A DNA stretch of 64,000 nt from DATBJJ01 sp963750915 (GTDB lineage Bacteria; Acidobacteriota; Vicinamibacteria; Vicinamibacterales; 2-12-FULL-66-21): NCBI GenBank assembly GCA_963750915.1, contig CAVVSF010000006.1, forward strand, positions 343,774-407,773, read 5' to 3'. A program made the translations under genes and the position numbers. Under the pieces are notes generated by a model. The model saw only the letters and a list, made by a program, of their open reading frames with translations, was not told the DNA's origin and did no database searches. Below, in pieces: positions 26,812 to 36,961 of the stretch; the stretch's first letter is position 1; each line of letters starts with the position of its first letter.

Positions 26812-27618
26812 ATGGCGACGGTCCTGAAGCTGGGCGGCGAGCTGCTGGAGGACGCGGCGGCGATGCGGATCGCGGCGGAAGCCGTGGCCGCGCTCGCGGC
26901 CGGCGAGTCGCTGGTCGTCGTCCACGGCGGCGGGCGCGCGATCGACGCCGAGCTGCGGCTGCGGGGCGAATCGCCGCAGTTCGTCGACGGCCTTCGGGTC
27001 ACCGACGCGGCGGCGCTCGACACAGTCGTCGCGGTGCTGGCCGGCCGGACCAACACCGCCTTCGTCGCCGCGATCGGCGCCGCCGGCGGCCGCGCGATTG
27101 GCCTGACCGGGGCTGATGGCGCGATCGGACTGGCGCGGCGTGCGGCGCCGCTCAAGACCGTGGCCGGCGAGCTGGCCGACCTGGGGCTGGTCGGTGAACC
27201 AGTTGGCACCGACGCGGCGCTGCTGGCCGACCTGCTGACGATCGGCTGCATCCCGGTCGTCGCCAGCATCGGCGTCGACGGCGGGGGCGGGCTGCTGAAC
27301 GTCAATGCCGACGTCCTGGCCGCGCACCTCGCGACGGTGCTGCCAGCGACGCGGCTGATCGTCGCCGGCGGCACTGCCGGCGTCCTCGACGCGGAGGGAC
27401 AGACGGTCGCCGAGCTGGCGGTCGACACCATCGACGCGATGACGGCGTCGGGTGTCGCCCATTCGGGAATGATCGCGAAGCTCGCCGCCTGCCGGCGCGC
27501 GTTCGCGAGCGGTGTGAAGGAAGTGTCAATCGTCTCGGGCCGCGGCGGCGACTATCGCGCCGCCCCCGGCACGAGGCTCGTAGCGGCGAAGCCGACGAAA
27601 GCGGAGACGAGAGCATGA
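26812..27618 (+). CDS. argB: Acetylglutamate kinase
   Basis: The 268-residue protein shows the amino acid kinase fold: KLGGELL at residues 6-12, VVHGGGRAIDAELRLRG around 40-56, GLRVTDAAALDTV, NVNADVLAAHLA near residue 163 and the C-terminal SGMIAKLAACRRAF. It phosphorylates N-acetylglutamate, the step usually inhibited by arginine. It lacks the N-terminal helix that marks the hexameric, arginine-inhibited type, so feedback may be weak here (inference). It starts 2 bp after argC and its stop overlaps the argD start (ATGA). Confidence 0.95.
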   Translation: MATVLKLGGELLEDAAAMRIAAEAVAALAAGESLVVVHGGGRAIDAELRLRGESPQFVDGLRVTDAAALDTVVAVLAGRTNTAFVAAIGAAGGRAIGLTGADGAIGLARRAAPLKTVAGELADLGLVGEPVGTDAALLADLLTIGCIPVVASIGVDGGGGLLNVNADVLAAHLATVLPATRLIVAGGTAGVLDAEGQTVAELAVDTIDAMTASGVAHSGMIAKLAACRRAFASGVKEVSIVSGRGGDYRAAPGTRLVAAKPTKAETRA

Positions 27619-28835
27619 CGACGATGACGACGCCCACCAACGTGATGACGGTCGAGACCGAGCATGTGCTCCAGGTCTACAAGCGCAATCCGGTGGTCTT
27701 CGAGCGCGGTCGCGGCTGCCGTCTGTTCGATGCCAGCGGCCGCGGCTATCTCGACCTGATCTCCGGCGTCGGCGTCGCCGCGCTCGGTCACGCGCACCCT
27801 GGACTTGCGGCGGCGCTCTCAAAGCAGGCGTCGACACTGCTGCACACGTCGAACCTGTTCTATCACCCGCTGCAGGGTGAGCTGGCGACCCGGCTGTCGG
27901 CGATCTCCGGCCTGCCGCGCGCCTTCTTCTGCAACAGCGGCGCGGAAGCAGTCGAGGCGTGCCTGAAGTTCTCGCGCCGTTTCTGGCATTCGCAGGGCGA
28001 CGGCGGCCGCTCCGGCTTCGTCGCGTTCGAGAACTCGTTCCACGGCCGCACCATCGGCGCGCTGTCGGTGACCTGGGACGATCACTATCGCGCCCCGTTC
28101 GCGCCGCTCCTGGCCGACGTGCAGTTCGTGCCGGCGAATGACGTCGCGGCGCTGCGCGCCGCCGTCACCGATCGCACGGCAGCGGTAATCCTCGAACCGC
28201 TGCAGGGCGAGGGCGGCGTCCGGCCGTTTTCGCAGGCGACGGCGGACGCGGTCTCCGACGCCTGCGCGCGCACCGGGGCGCTGCTCATCGCCGACGAGAT
28301 TCAGTGCGGCCTCGGCCGCACCGGCCGCGCCTTCTACTCGGAGGCGCTCGGCTTGAAACCCGACCTGATGGCGGTCGGCAAGTCGCTCGGCGCCGGCGTG
28401 CCGATTGCCGCCGCGCTCTTCAGCGAGCGGGTGGCCAGGGCGGCGGCGTTCGGCGACCACGGCAGCACCTACGGCGGCAACCTGCTCGCGTGCCGTGCCG
28501 CGCTCGTGTTCCTCGAGGAACTGCTCGACCGCGGCCTGATGGCGCACGTCGCGGCGGTCGGCGCCCACCTCGAACGGCAGCTGCGCGCCATTGCGGCGCG
28601 CAACCCGGCCGTCCGCGAGATCCGCGGCGCCGGGCTGATCTGGGGACTCGATCTCGACCGGCCGGCGCTGCCGGTCGTCGAGGCAGCGCTCGAGCTCGGG
28701 TTACTGGTGAACCGCACGTCCAACACGGTCGTGCGTCTTCTGCCCCCCTACGTAATCACCGAGGCAGAAGTGGACGAGGCCTGCTCGCTTCTCGAGCAGG
28801 CGATTGGCAAGGCAGCGGAGGCACACACATCGTGA
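27615..28835 (+). CDS. argD: Acetylornithine aminotransferase
   Basis: The 406-residue protein is a class-III PLP aminotransferase: FFCNSGAEAVEACLKFSRRF near residue 105, FHGRTIGALSVT, the cofactor-binding IADEIQCGLGRTGRAF near residue 225, and the Schiff-base lysine in LMAVGKSLGAGVPIAA (about residue 254). It makes N-acetylornithine with glutamate as donor. The ATG overlaps the argB stop, and its own stop overlaps the GTG of argA, so translation is coupled through this stretch. Confidence 0.94.
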   Translation: MTTMTTPTNVMTVETEHVLQVYKRNPVVFERGRGCRLFDASGRGYLDLISGVGVAALGHAHPGLAAALSKQASTLLHTSNLFYHPLQGELATRLSAISGLPRAFFCNSGAEAVEACLKFSRRFWHSQGDGGRSGFVAFENSFHGRTIGALSVTWDDHYRAPFAPLLADVQFVPANDVAALRAAVTDRTAAVILEPLQGEGGVRPFSQATADAVSDACARTGALLIADEIQCGLGRTGRAFYSEALGLKPDLMAVGKSLGAGVPIAAALFSERVARAAAFGDHGSTYGGNLLACRAALVFLEELLDRGLMAHVAAVGAHLERQLRAIAARNPAVREIRGAGLIWGLDLDRPALPVVEAALELGLLVNRTSNTVVRLLPPYVITEAEVDEACSLLEQAIGKAAEAHTS

Positions 28836-29419
28836 CCGATTCAATGATCCTGCGGACGGCGAGCCCGTCGGACGTGCCGGCAATCCACCGGCTCATCGCC
28901 GACAATCTCGAGGCCGGGCACCTGCTGCCTCGCAGCATCGAGGACATCGCCCGCAACGCCGCGCGCTTCGTTGTTGCGACGGTCGCGTCGATCGACGATG
29001 CCGTGGTCGGGTGTGCCGAGCTCGCGCCGCTCAGCGAGCGCGTCGCAGAAGTGCGCTCGCTCGTCGTCGATGAATCGTTCCGCGGCCGCCGCATCGGTCC
29101 GGCACTGGTCAAAGAGATCGCCAGGGCCGGCACGGCCGGGGGGTTCTGGACGCTTTCCGCCTTCGCCCATGACCCGTCGCATTTTGTACGCATGGGCTTC
29201 ACCATCGTGCCGCACATCTGGGTGCCGGAAAAGATCGCGAAAGACTGCACCTCGTGCTCGCTCTTTCGCCGCTGCGGCCAGTACGCCGTCACGCTGCCGC
29301 TGCGCGCCGGCGTGACGATGGGACCGGAGCGGCCGGCGGCGATCATCCACGGCTCGCGACCGACGACGTTGCGGCGCCTGGCGTTGCGGCCCGTCCCGGC
29401 AGAGGCGGTCCCGGCGTGA
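28832..29419 (+). CDS. argA: Short-type amino-acid N-acetyltransferase (GNAT)
   Basis: The GTG at 28832 overlaps the argD stop (GTGA) and gives a 195-residue protein. It is a GNAT domain: ILRTASPSDVPAIHRLIADN, LAPLSERVAEVRSLVVDESF, and the acetyl-CoA loop RGRRIGPALVKEI. A Cys cluster KDCTSCSLFRRC near residues 136-147 matches the short ArgA type known from actinobacteria and others, which lacks the kinase-like domain of E. coli ArgA. It would acetylate glutamate at the start of the pathway. Presence of argJ means the acetyl group is recycled, so this enzyme would mainly prime the cycle. The last 30 residues are poorly conserved. Confidence 0.82.
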   Translation: MTDSMILRTASPSDVPAIHRLIADNLEAGHLLPRSIEDIARNAARFVVATVASIDDAVVGCAELAPLSERVAEVRSLVVDESFRGRRIGPALVKEIARAGTAGGFWTLSAFAHDPSHFVRMGFTIVPHIWVPEKIAKDCTSCSLFRRCGQYAVTLPLRAGVTMGPERPAAIIHGSRPTTLRRLALRPVPAEAVPA

Positions 29420-30627
29420 CCGCGTTCCGGACCATCGAGGGCGGCATAACGGCGCCGTTCGGCTACCGCGCCGCCGGCGTCGCCTGCGGCATCAAGGCGA
29501 ATGGCAAGCCCGACCTCTCGCTCGTGGTTTCGGACACGCTGGCGAGCGCGGCCGGCGTGTTCACCACCAACCTCGCCAAGGCGGCGCCGGTGCTGCTGTC
29601 GCACGCACACCTGTCGGAGACCGGCGGGCTCGGCCGCGCCGTCGTCATCAACAGCGGCTGCGCCAACGCCTGCACCGGCGACGACGGCCGCGATCATGCG
29701 GCGAAGATGGCGCAGTGGACGGCCGAACAGGTCGGCTGCGAGGCGGCCGGCATTCTCGTCGCGTCCACCGGCGTCATCGGCGTCAAGCTCGACATCGAGA
29801 AGGTGCACCGCGGCATCGGCGACGCGACGGCGCAGCTCTCGCCTCAGGGCGGCAGCGCTGCCGCCCGCGCCATCATGACGACCGATCCGTTTCCGAAGGA
29901 GTCGGCGGTCGAGGTCGACGCGCACGGCCGGAGCTTTCGTGTCGGCGGCATGGCCAAGGGCTCGGGGATGATCGAGCCGCTGATGGCGACGATGCTCGGC
30001 GTCGTCACCACCGACGCCAGGGTGGCGCCGGAGCTGTTGCAGCGCGCGCTCAAGGCGGCGGTCGACGACACGTTCAACGCCATCACCGTCGACGGCGAGT
30101 GCTCGACCAACGACTGCGTCTTCGCCCTCGCCAACGGCTCGAGCGGCATCGAGCTGACCGAGAGCGACTGGACGCTGCTCGTCGACAGTCTCAAGGCCGC
30201 CTGCGAGCCGCTCGCGATCGGCATCGTCCGCGGTGGCGAGGGCGCGACCAAGCTGGTGACGGTGCGCGTCTCCGGCGCCGCGTCACTCGATGACGCGCGG
30301 CTGACGGCGCGGGCAATCGCCAACTCGCTGCTGGTGAAGACCGCGATCCATGGCGGCGATCCGAACTGGGGCCGGCTCGTCGCCGTCGCCGGCCGTGCCG
30401 GCGCTGCGTTCTCGCTGGAGCGCGCCATCGTTCGCATCGGGCCGGTGACGCTGTTTGCGGACGGCACTCCTTACGACGAGCGGGCGCCGCTCGCCGCTGC
30501 CTATCTCGAGGGCAAGGAGATCGACGTCGAGGTCGATCTCGGCACCGGCGGATCCGGTGCGGCGCGGATGTGGACGTGCGACCTCTCGGCGGAGTACGTG
30601 CGGATCAACGCTGACTACCGGACCTAG
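29416..30627 (+). CDS. argJ: Ornithine acetyltransferase (glutamate N-acetyltransferase)
   Basis: The GTG at 29416 overlaps the argA stop. The 403-residue precursor contains INSGCANACTGDDGRDHA near residue 78, the self-cleavage site in GMAKGSGMIEPLMATML (Thr after Ala near residue 190), TVDGECSTNDCVFALANGSS and IHGGDPNWGRLVAVAGRA near residue 312. After self-cleavage the Thr becomes the nucleophile that moves acetyl from acetylornithine to glutamate. This closes the cyclic arginine pathway and, with argA, explains why no argE is needed. Confidence 0.94.
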   Translation: MTAFRTIEGGITAPFGYRAAGVACGIKANGKPDLSLVVSDTLASAAGVFTTNLAKAAPVLLSHAHLSETGGLGRAVVINSGCANACTGDDGRDHAAKMAQWTAEQVGCEAAGILVASTGVIGVKLDIEKVHRGIGDATAQLSPQGGSAAARAIMTTDPFPKESAVEVDAHGRSFRVGGMAKGSGMIEPLMATMLGVVTTDARVAPELLQRALKAAVDDTFNAITVDGECSTNDCVFALANGSSGIELTESDWTLLVDSLKAACEPLAIGIVRGGEGATKLVTVRVSGAASLDDARLTARAIANSLLVKTAIHGGDPNWGRLVAVAGRAGAAFSLERAIVRIGPVTLFADGTPYDERAPLAAAYLEGKEIDVEVDLGTGGSGAARMWTCDLSAEYVRINADYRT

Positions 30628-30653
30628 ACTCGGCACAGGACTCGGACGACATC

Positions 30654-31631
30654 ATGAAGAGTGCAATGACGCAGAAGAAGTCAGCCCCGCCGGCGACGCC
30701 GACGCGCTTCCTCTCGATGCTCGACTTCGGACCGGCGGAACTGGCCGCGTGTCTCGCCCGCGCCGCGGCGCTGAAGGCGGCCCGCACCGCCGGTATGCGC
30801 CACGAGCAGCCGCTCGACGGGCTGCACGTCGCGCTGCTGTTCGAGAAACCGTCGCTGCGCACGCGCTCGACGTTTCAGATCGCCGTGCGCGAACTCGGTG
30901 GCCACACCATCGAGCCCCCCGACGACGTCGCGCTCGGCGGCCGCGAATCGATCGCCGACGTCGCTCGCAACCTGGAGCGCTGGGTCGCGGCCGCAGTGGT
31001 GCGGACGTTCGCGCAGACGCGCATCGAGGAGTTCGCGGCCGCGGCGCCGCGGCTCCGCGTCGTCAACGCGCTGACCGACGAAGAGCATCCGTGCCAGGCG
31101 CTGGCGGACTGCCTGACGCTGACCGAACACTTCGGCAACCTCAAGGGGCGCAAGATTGCCTTCATCGGCGACGGCAACAACGTCGCCGCTTCGCTGTCGC
31201 AGGCCTGCGTGATGCTGGGGGCGACGATGCGGGTGGCATCGCCGAAAGGATTCGAGCTGCCGGCCGCGATTCAGGAGAGCGTCAAGGCCTGCGCCACCGC
31301 CGACGGCCGGCTCGAGCTCACGGCCAACCCCGCCGCCGCGGCCAGGGGCGCCGATGCGATCTACACCGACGTCTGGACGTCGATGGGTCAGGAAGACAGC
31401 GCCGCCGCCCGCCACAGCACGTTCGCGCCGTACCAGGTCAACGCCGCGCTGATGAGCAAAGCGGCGCCCGGCGCGATCTTCATGCACTGCCTGCCGGCGC
31501 ACCGCGGTGACGAGGTCACCGACGAGGTCATCGACTCGAAGGCGTCGGTCGTGTTCGATCAGGCCGAGAACCGCCTGCACACGCAGAAAGCGCTGCTCGC
31601 GATGCTGACCGACGGCGGAACGCGGAGCTGA
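30654..31631 (+). CDS. argF: Ornithine carbamoyltransferase
   Basis: The 325-residue protein carries the carbamoyl-phosphate loop as FEKPSLRTRSTFQIAVRELG (near residue 63; the family STRTR reads SLRTR), HPCQALADCL near residue 144, FIGDGNNVAASL for ornithine binding and MHCLPAHRGDEVTDEVID near residue 276. It makes citrulline from ornithine and carbamoyl phosphate. The last gene of the operon, 26 bp after argJ. It converges on an S9 peptidase gene with only 4 bp between stops. A succinyl- or acetylornithine preference cannot be excluded from these motifs alone. Confidence 0.93.
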   Translation: MKSAMTQKKSAPPATPTRFLSMLDFGPAELAACLARAAALKAARTAGMRHEQPLDGLHVALLFEKPSLRTRSTFQIAVRELGGHTIEPPDDVALGGRESIADVARNLERWVAAAVVRTFAQTRIEEFAAAAPRLRVVNALTDEEHPCQALADCLTLTEHFGNLKGRKIAFIGDGNNVAASLSQACVMLGATMRVASPKGFELPAAIQESVKACATADGRLELTANPAAAARGADAIYTDVWTSMGQEDSAAARHSTFAPYQVNAALMSKAAPGAIFMHCLPAHRGDEVTDEVIDSKASVVFDQAENRLHTQKALLAMLTDGGTRS

Positions 31632-31635
31632 AGCT

Positions 31636-34017
31636 CTATTGCGCAGTCCCCGCCTTCGCCGGCGCCCCGAGGAACTTCCGGAAGAACTGCTCCATTCGAT
31701 CGAGCGTGTAGAGCCAGCGGGTATGCAGCATCGATTCGTGGGTGTCGTCGGGGAAAACGATCAGCTCGTAGTAGACGTCGCGCTGCCGCAGCAGCTGCAC
31801 GAGGCCGGTCGTCTGTTGGAACGCGACGTTGCGGTCGTCGTCGCCATGGACGAGTAGAACCGGCGATTTCCAGCCGTCGATCGCGCCGATCACCGACGAC
31901 TTGAACGACACCGCGTCGGGATCGAGCGAGCTGCCCCACAGGTGAACGCCGGCGAGGTCGACGCCGGCCTTGAAGATGTCGGAGTTGCGTGCCAGCGCCT
32001 GGCCGGTCAGCAGGCCGCCGTACGACAGGCCCCAGATCCCGATCCGGTTGGGATCGACATCAGGACGCGACTGGAGATACTTGCCGGCAATCGCCACATC
32101 CTGGTATTCCGCGTTGCCCCGGCCGCCGGTGTTCGCCGCGGTGCGGAACGAGCGGCCGTAGCCGATACCGCTGCGGTAGTTGACGGACAAGACGATGTAA
32201 CCCTGGTCGGCGAGCCACTGATTGATGCCGTAGGCCCAGTGGTAGAACTGCATGTAGTGGTAGCCGAGCAGCATCTGCCGCGCCGGTCCGCCGTGAACGA
32301 AGACTATCGCCGGCCGCTTTTCACCGGGCTTGATGTTCGCCGGCAGGAACAGCTGGTTCTTGATCTCGAAGCCGTCCGGCGCCTTCGTCAGCACGAGCTC
32401 CGGCTTGACGTGCGCCGCCATCGGGAAGTGCCCATACGACGTCGGGAAGACGATCTTCTGCGCCGACGCGGCACTGTCGGCCGGGAGCGGCCAGATGCCG
32501 ACCGACTGCGGCATCTTCCAGTCGGCGCTGAGCGTCGCCAGCGTCTTTCCCGAGGCGAGCGGCGCCGGATAGGTTTCGATGCCGTCGCCGGTCGTGATCT
32601 GCCGCGGCTGCCCGCCGGTCACTGGAACCGCCCAGATGTGACGGCGCTCGATGTCCTTTGCGTTGGTGCAGTAGTACAGCGTGCTGCCGTCCGCCGAGAG
32701 GGCGACGGACGTCTGGTCCTCGATGAGGCCGTCGGTCGTCGTCAACAGCACCGGCTTCGAGTTCGGTGCCGCCAGGTCGATCGAGTAATAGCGCTCCCAT
32801 TCGTCGACCGGCGCCGCTGGCGTCGCGGGCGGGTTCTGGGCGCCGCGCCCGCCACGGCCGCCACCGCCGACATTGACCGGCACAATCAGGCGATCGCCGG
32901 CAAGCCGCAGGTTGTTGAAGTTGGTGAAGAGGCGATCGTCCGGCGCGTTGTGCCAGACCTCCGTCGCCTCTCCCGTGGCCACGTTCCCCTTCCAGACGGC
33001 GATCGTGTAGCCGCCGCGGAAGGTCGCCTGGGCGAGCCCGGGCACGTTGGCAACGCGTTCGGGCGGCGCCGACGCCTCGGGATTCTGTCCACCGCCGCGG
33101 CCCTGGTTGCCCTGCCCGCGGCCGCCGCGCCCGGCCTGGTTGGCCTGAAACGCCGGACCGTTGGGAATGCCGACGCCGCCGCCCCCCTGCTGCGCCTGCT
33201 GGCCGAACGGAAGGCCTGGCCGGCGGACGAAGTAGACGCTGCGCGAGTCGGCCGTCCAGAGCGGGCTGCTGTCGAAGTCGACGCTCGGCGCGATGTACTT
33301 CACCGTCCGGGTCGCGACGTCGTAGATCATGATGAAGCTGTGATCCGTGCGCGTGCTGACGAACGCGACCTTGCGTCCGTCCGGCGACCAGCGCGGACCG
33401 CTCTGAACGCCCCACTGGGTGATGAACGGCTTCTCGCCTCGATCCCTCTCGGTGGCGGACCGGACCGGTGAAACGCGGGCGCGAAATATCTGCCCCTCCT
33501 TCACGAACAGGATCGCGCTGCCGTCGGGCGCGAGCTCGGGAGCGACCGCGTCGCGGACGACGCGGAAGGCGGCGCCGCCGGCGGTGCGGGCAGCCCAGAC
33601 CGCGCGCTCGGGGCCGTCCGGGTCGGCGCTTGGGTTGGCCACCCAGCCGTCGCGGTTCACCGCCGTCCCGCGCACGAAGATCACCGTCGAGCCGTCGTCG
33701 GAGATGCGGACGCCGGAGAGATCGATGCCGTTGTCGGTGAGGAAGCTCGTGAGCCGCACCGGCTTGAACGCCGGGCCGGCGGCCGTATAGGCGTTGCGCT
33801 TGCCTTCTTCGAAGGCGGTCCAGGCGATGCGATCGACCTTCTTCGCAGCGACGAGCTCGAGGGGTGACGCCGGGCTGAGGAACCGCTGGTAGGCGGGGCT
33901 CGTGGCGGTCGTGCGAACCGGTCCTTCCGGGACGCCAGGCTGCGCCAGCGGACCTGGCTGCAGCAGGACCGTGACGATCGAGGCCCCGAGAACCGAGAGC
34001 AGCGTACGGCGGGTCAT
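31636..34017 (-). CDS. Secreted S9-family peptidase (prolyl oligopeptidase/DPP-like)
   Basis: A GGAGG lies just before the ATG. The 793-residue protein has a signal peptide (residues 1-25), a beta-propeller region built of WD40-like units (for example VAPELAPDGSAILFVKEGQI, WSPDGRKVAFVSTR) and a C-terminal alpha/beta hydrolase. The catalytic residues are visible: Ser in GLSYGG (about 662), Asp in VHGDDDRN (about 725) and His in DDTHES (about 760). A Gly/Arg/Asn-rich insert (GRGGRGQGNQGRGGGQNPE, near residue 290) and a second (GGGGRGGRGAQ) interrupt the propeller. It probably cleaves short peptides in the periplasm. Divergent from the next gene. Confidence 0.9.
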   Translation of the reverse strand: MTRRTLLSVLGASIVTVLLQPGPLAQPGVPEGPVRTTATSPAYQRFLSPASPLELVAAKKVDRIAWTAFEEGKRNAYTAAGPAFKPVRLTSFLTDNGIDLSGVRISDDGSTVIFVRGTAVNRDGWVANPSADPDGPERAVWAARTAGGAAFRVVRDAVAPELAPDGSAILFVKEGQIFRARVSPVRSATERDRGEKPFITQWGVQSGPRWSPDGRKVAFVSTRTDHSFIMIYDVATRTVKYIAPSVDFDSSPLWTADSRSVYFVRRPGLPFGQQAQQGGGGVGIPNGPAFQANQAGRGGRGQGNQGRGGGQNPEASAPPERVANVPGLAQATFRGGYTIAVWKGNVATGEATEVWHNAPDDRLFTNFNNLRLAGDRLIVPVNVGGGGRGGRGAQNPPATPAAPVDEWERYYSIDLAAPNSKPVLLTTTDGLIEDQTSVALSADGSTLYYCTNAKDIERRHIWAVPVTGGQPRQITTGDGIETYPAPLASGKTLATLSADWKMPQSVGIWPLPADSAASAQKIVFPTSYGHFPMAAHVKPELVLTKAPDGFEIKNQLFLPANIKPGEKRPAIVFVHGGPARQMLLGYHYMQFYHWAYGINQWLADQGYIVLSVNYRSGIGYGRSFRTAANTGGRGNAEYQDVAIAGKYLQSRPDVDPNRIGIWGLSYGGLLTGQALARNSDIFKAGVDLAGVHLWGSSLDPDAVSFKSSVIGAIDGWKSPVLLVHGDDDRNVAFQQTTGLVQLLRQRDVYYELIVFPDDTHESMLHTRWLYTLDRMEQFFRKFLGAPAKAGTAQ

Positions 34018-34108
34018 CCGAATCCTCCTCGCCGCCGCAGTTTACTCCTGGAAGAGCGCCTGTTATTCTTTGCGCTTCATTTTGTTGCTCGCCTTACCGG
34101 AGGTCTCC

Positions 34109-36877
34109 GTGATCCGCCGCCCATTGCCAACCCGGTTCCTGACGCTCGGCGCGTTGCTCGCGCTGGTGCCGTTTGCTGCCATCAACCTTCGCGGGAGCGA
34201 GGCGGCGCCGAGCCCCATTAATGAGACGCCGCAGGCGGCGCAGAGCCGCGTCGTCGCCCTGCGCGGCGGGACGGTGCTCACGGCGACGAAGGGGACAATT
34301 CCGAACGGCACCGTCGTCATCCGCGACGGCAAGATTGCAGCGGTCGGGGCGAACATCAGCATCCCGTCGGACGCCGAGGTCATCGACACCACGGGACAGT
34401 TCGTGTCGCCTGGAATCATCGACGCGCACTCCCACATCGCCAACGACGCCATCAACGAGGGCGGCACGACGGTCAGCTCGATGACGGGGATGGAAGACGT
34501 CCTCGACCCCACCGACATCAATATCTATCGCGACCTTGCCGGCGGCCTGACCGTCGCCAACGTGCTGCACGGCAGCGCCAACCCGATCGGCGGCAAGAAC
34601 CAGGTGATCAAGCTCCGCTGGGGGAAGAAGCGGGCGGAGGAGATCAAGTTCGAAGGAGCGATGCCGGGGATCAAGTTCGCGCTCGGCGAGAACCCGAAGG
34701 ACATGGCGACCGGCGGCGCCCAGACCGCGCCGCGCCGCTACCCGATGACGCGCATGGGCGTGGAGTTCGTCATCCGCGACGCGTTCACCCGCGCCAAGGC
34801 CTACCAGAAGGCGTGGAAGGACTACGAGAAGGTCAAAGGCAGCGCCGACGCGCTGGCGCCCCGCCGCGACCTCCAGCTCGAGCCGCTGGTCGAGATCCTC
34901 GAGGGCAAGCGGCTCGTGCACGCGCACGCGTATCGCGCCGACGAGATCCTGATGCTGATCCGGCTCGCCGAGGAGATGGGCTTCAAGATCGCGACTTTCC
35001 AGCACGTGCTCGAGGGCTACATGGTCGCCAAGGAGATGGCGGCGCACGGCGCCGGCGGGTCGACCTTCTCCGACTGGTGGGCCTACAAAATCGAGGCGGC
35101 GGACGCGATCCCGCACAACGCCGCGATCATGGTGCGCAAGGGCGTGCTCGTCTCGATCAACTCCGACAGCGCCGAACACGCGCGCCGGCTCAACACCGAA
35201 GCGGCAAAGACGGTGAAGTGGGGCGGCCTGTCGGATGACGAGGCGCTCGCGCTCGTGACGATCAATCCGGCGAAGCAGCTCCGCATCGACAACCGCGTCG
35301 GCTCGCTCGAGCCGGGGAAGGACGCCGACGTCGTCATCTGGAATCGGCACCCGCTGAGCTCGTATGCGATCGCCGAGCGGGTCTATATCGACGGCACTGT
35401 CTATTACGACCGCAAGGCGGACGAGGGGCGGCTGACGGCGCTGAAGAAGGAGAAGTCGACGCTGGCGGCGGCGGAACAGGGCGGCACGCGCCCGGCCGCG
35501 AGTACTCCACAGGAACAGCCGCGGAGCGGCGACGAGCGCGAGGGCGGACCGCGAGTCAACGACGACTCGACGACACCTGCGCAGACAGGCAGCCAGGCGC
35601 CGGTCACCGGCACTACTGGTTCCGCGCCGGCCGCGCCCCAGGCGGCAAAACCGGCGGGCGGCGCCGTCGTCGCCATCACCAACGCCAGCATCCATCCGAT
35701 TTCGCGGCCCAGCATCGAGCGGGGCACCATCGTGCTCCGCGGCAACAAGATTGAGGCCCTCGGCGCCGGCGTCGCGGTGCCAGCCGGCGCCAAGGTGGTC
35801 GACGCCGCCGGCGCCCACGTCTATCCCGGCTTCATCAACGCCCGGACGCAGATGGGCCTGAACGAGCCGGGACCGCGCGGATTCGAGGACGTCAACGAGA
35901 TGCTCGAGCTCAATCCGCAGCTGCGCACGCGGGTCGCGTATCACTCCGAGAGCGACGCGATCGCGGTTGCCCGCGCCAACGGGATCACGACCGTCGCGGT
36001 CATGCCCGGCGGCGGAACCTTCGGCGGTGAAGTCGCGATCATGAACCTCGACGGCTGGACGTGGGAGGAAGCGACGCTGCGGCCGAACGCCGGCATCACG
36101 TTCAATTTCCCGTCGCTCGGCGGCGGCGGTGGCCGCGGCGGCGGTGGTGGCGGCCGCGGCGGTGGCGGCGGTGAGGGCCAGAGCTACGACGACATCAAGC
36201 GCACGCGCGACCGCCGGCTGGACGAGCTGGCGCGGCTGTTCGACCAGGCGCGCGCCTACGCCAAGGCCGGTCCCGACAAGGCCATGGACTGGACGCTCGA
36301 CGCGCTCGTGCCGGTCGTCGAAGGCAAGCTGCCGCTCGTCACCTCGGTCAACCGGGCGCAGGACATCCGCGACGCCGTAGCGTTCGCCGATCGCGTCAAG
36401 GTGAAGATCGTCATCAGCGGCGGAACCGAAGCCAACCTCGTCGCACCGCTGCTCAAGGAGAAGAACGTTCCGGTCATCCTCGGCAACGTGCTGTCGCTGC
36501 CGGCCAGCGAGGACGCGTTCCATGCGGCGAGCTACCAGCTGGCGGGCGAACTGTCGCAGGCCGGCGTCAAGGTCGCTTTCTCGACCGGCGACAGCGCCTA
36601 CGTCCGCGTCGTGCCGTATCACGCCGGGATGTCGGTCGCGTGGGGCATGAACCGCGACGCCGCGCTCAAGGCGCTGACGATCGACGCGGCCGAGATCCTC
36701 GGGATCGCCGACCGCGTCGGCAGCCTCGAGCCGGGCAAGGACGCGAACCTGTTCATCGCCAAGGGCGATCCGCTCGAGGTCCGGACGCAGCTGACGCACA
36801 TCTTCATCAACGGCAAGGACGTCGGCGTCGACAACAAGCACGAACGGCTCTACCAGAAGTACATCGCCAGGCCGTAG
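34109..36877 (+). CDS. Secreted tandem amidohydrolase-fold protein
   Basis: The GTG at 34109, 5 bp after GGAGG, starts a signal peptide (TRFLTLGALLALVPFAAINL). The roughly 922-residue product has two amidohydrolase halves. The first keeps the metal motif DAHSHIAND (about residue 103) and later LVHAHAYRADE and FQHVLEGY. The second, from about residue 515, has the same layout (VVAITNASIHPISRPSIERG) but the HxH place reads INARTQ, and it ends with the composite-domain strand VGSLEPGKDANLFI. A Gly/Arg-rich stretch separates subregions near 36120-36180. Only the first half looks able to bind a binuclear metal. It may be an imidazolonepropionase- or dipeptidase-like hydrolase; the substrate is unknown. 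Confidence 0.85.
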   Translation: MIRRPLPTRFLTLGALLALVPFAAINLRGSEAAPSPINETPQAAQSRVVALRGGTVLTATKGTIPNGTVVIRDGKIAAVGANISIPSDAEVIDTTGQFVSPGIIDAHSHIANDAINEGGTTVSSMTGMEDVLDPTDINIYRDLAGGLTVANVLHGSANPIGGKNQVIKLRWGKKRAEEIKFEGAMPGIKFALGENPKDMATGGAQTAPRRYPMTRMGVEFVIRDAFTRAKAYQKAWKDYEKVKGSADALAPRRDLQLEPLVEILEGKRLVHAHAYRADEILMLIRLAEEMGFKIATFQHVLEGYMVAKEMAAHGAGGSTFSDWWAYKIEAADAIPHNAAIMVRKGVLVSINSDSAEHARRLNTEAAKTVKWGGLSDDEALALVTINPAKQLRIDNRVGSLEPGKDADVVIWNRHPLSSYAIAERVYIDGTVYYDRKADEGRLTALKKEKSTLAAAEQGGTRPAASTPQEQPRSGDEREGGPRVNDDSTTPAQTGSQAPVTGTTGSAPAAPQAAKPAGGAVVAITNASIHPISRPSIERGTIVLRGNKIEALGAGVAVPAGAKVVDAAGAHVYPGFINARTQMGLNEPGPRGFEDVNEMLELNPQLRTRVAYHSESDAIAVARANGITTVAVMPGGGTFGGEVAIMNLDGWTWEEATLRPNAGITFNFPSLGGGGGRGGGGGGRGGGGGEGQSYDDIKRTRDRRLDELARLFDQARAYAKAGPDKAMDWTLDALVPVVEGKLPLVTSVNRAQDIRDAVAFADRVKVKIVISGGTEANLVAPLLKEKNVPVILGNVLSLPASEDAFHAASYQLAGELSQAGVKVAFSTGDSAYVRVVPYHAGMSVAWGMNRDAALKALTIDAAEILGIADRVGSLEPGKDANLFIAKGDPLEVRTQLTHIFINGKDVGVDNKHERLYQKYIARP

Positions 36878-36961
36878 AGGCGTTCGGGTGGCAGGGCGGA
36901 CCTTCAGTTCCGCGGGGATCGCGCGGAGCAGGGGCTTCGCGTCAAGTACGGAGTTGCGAGA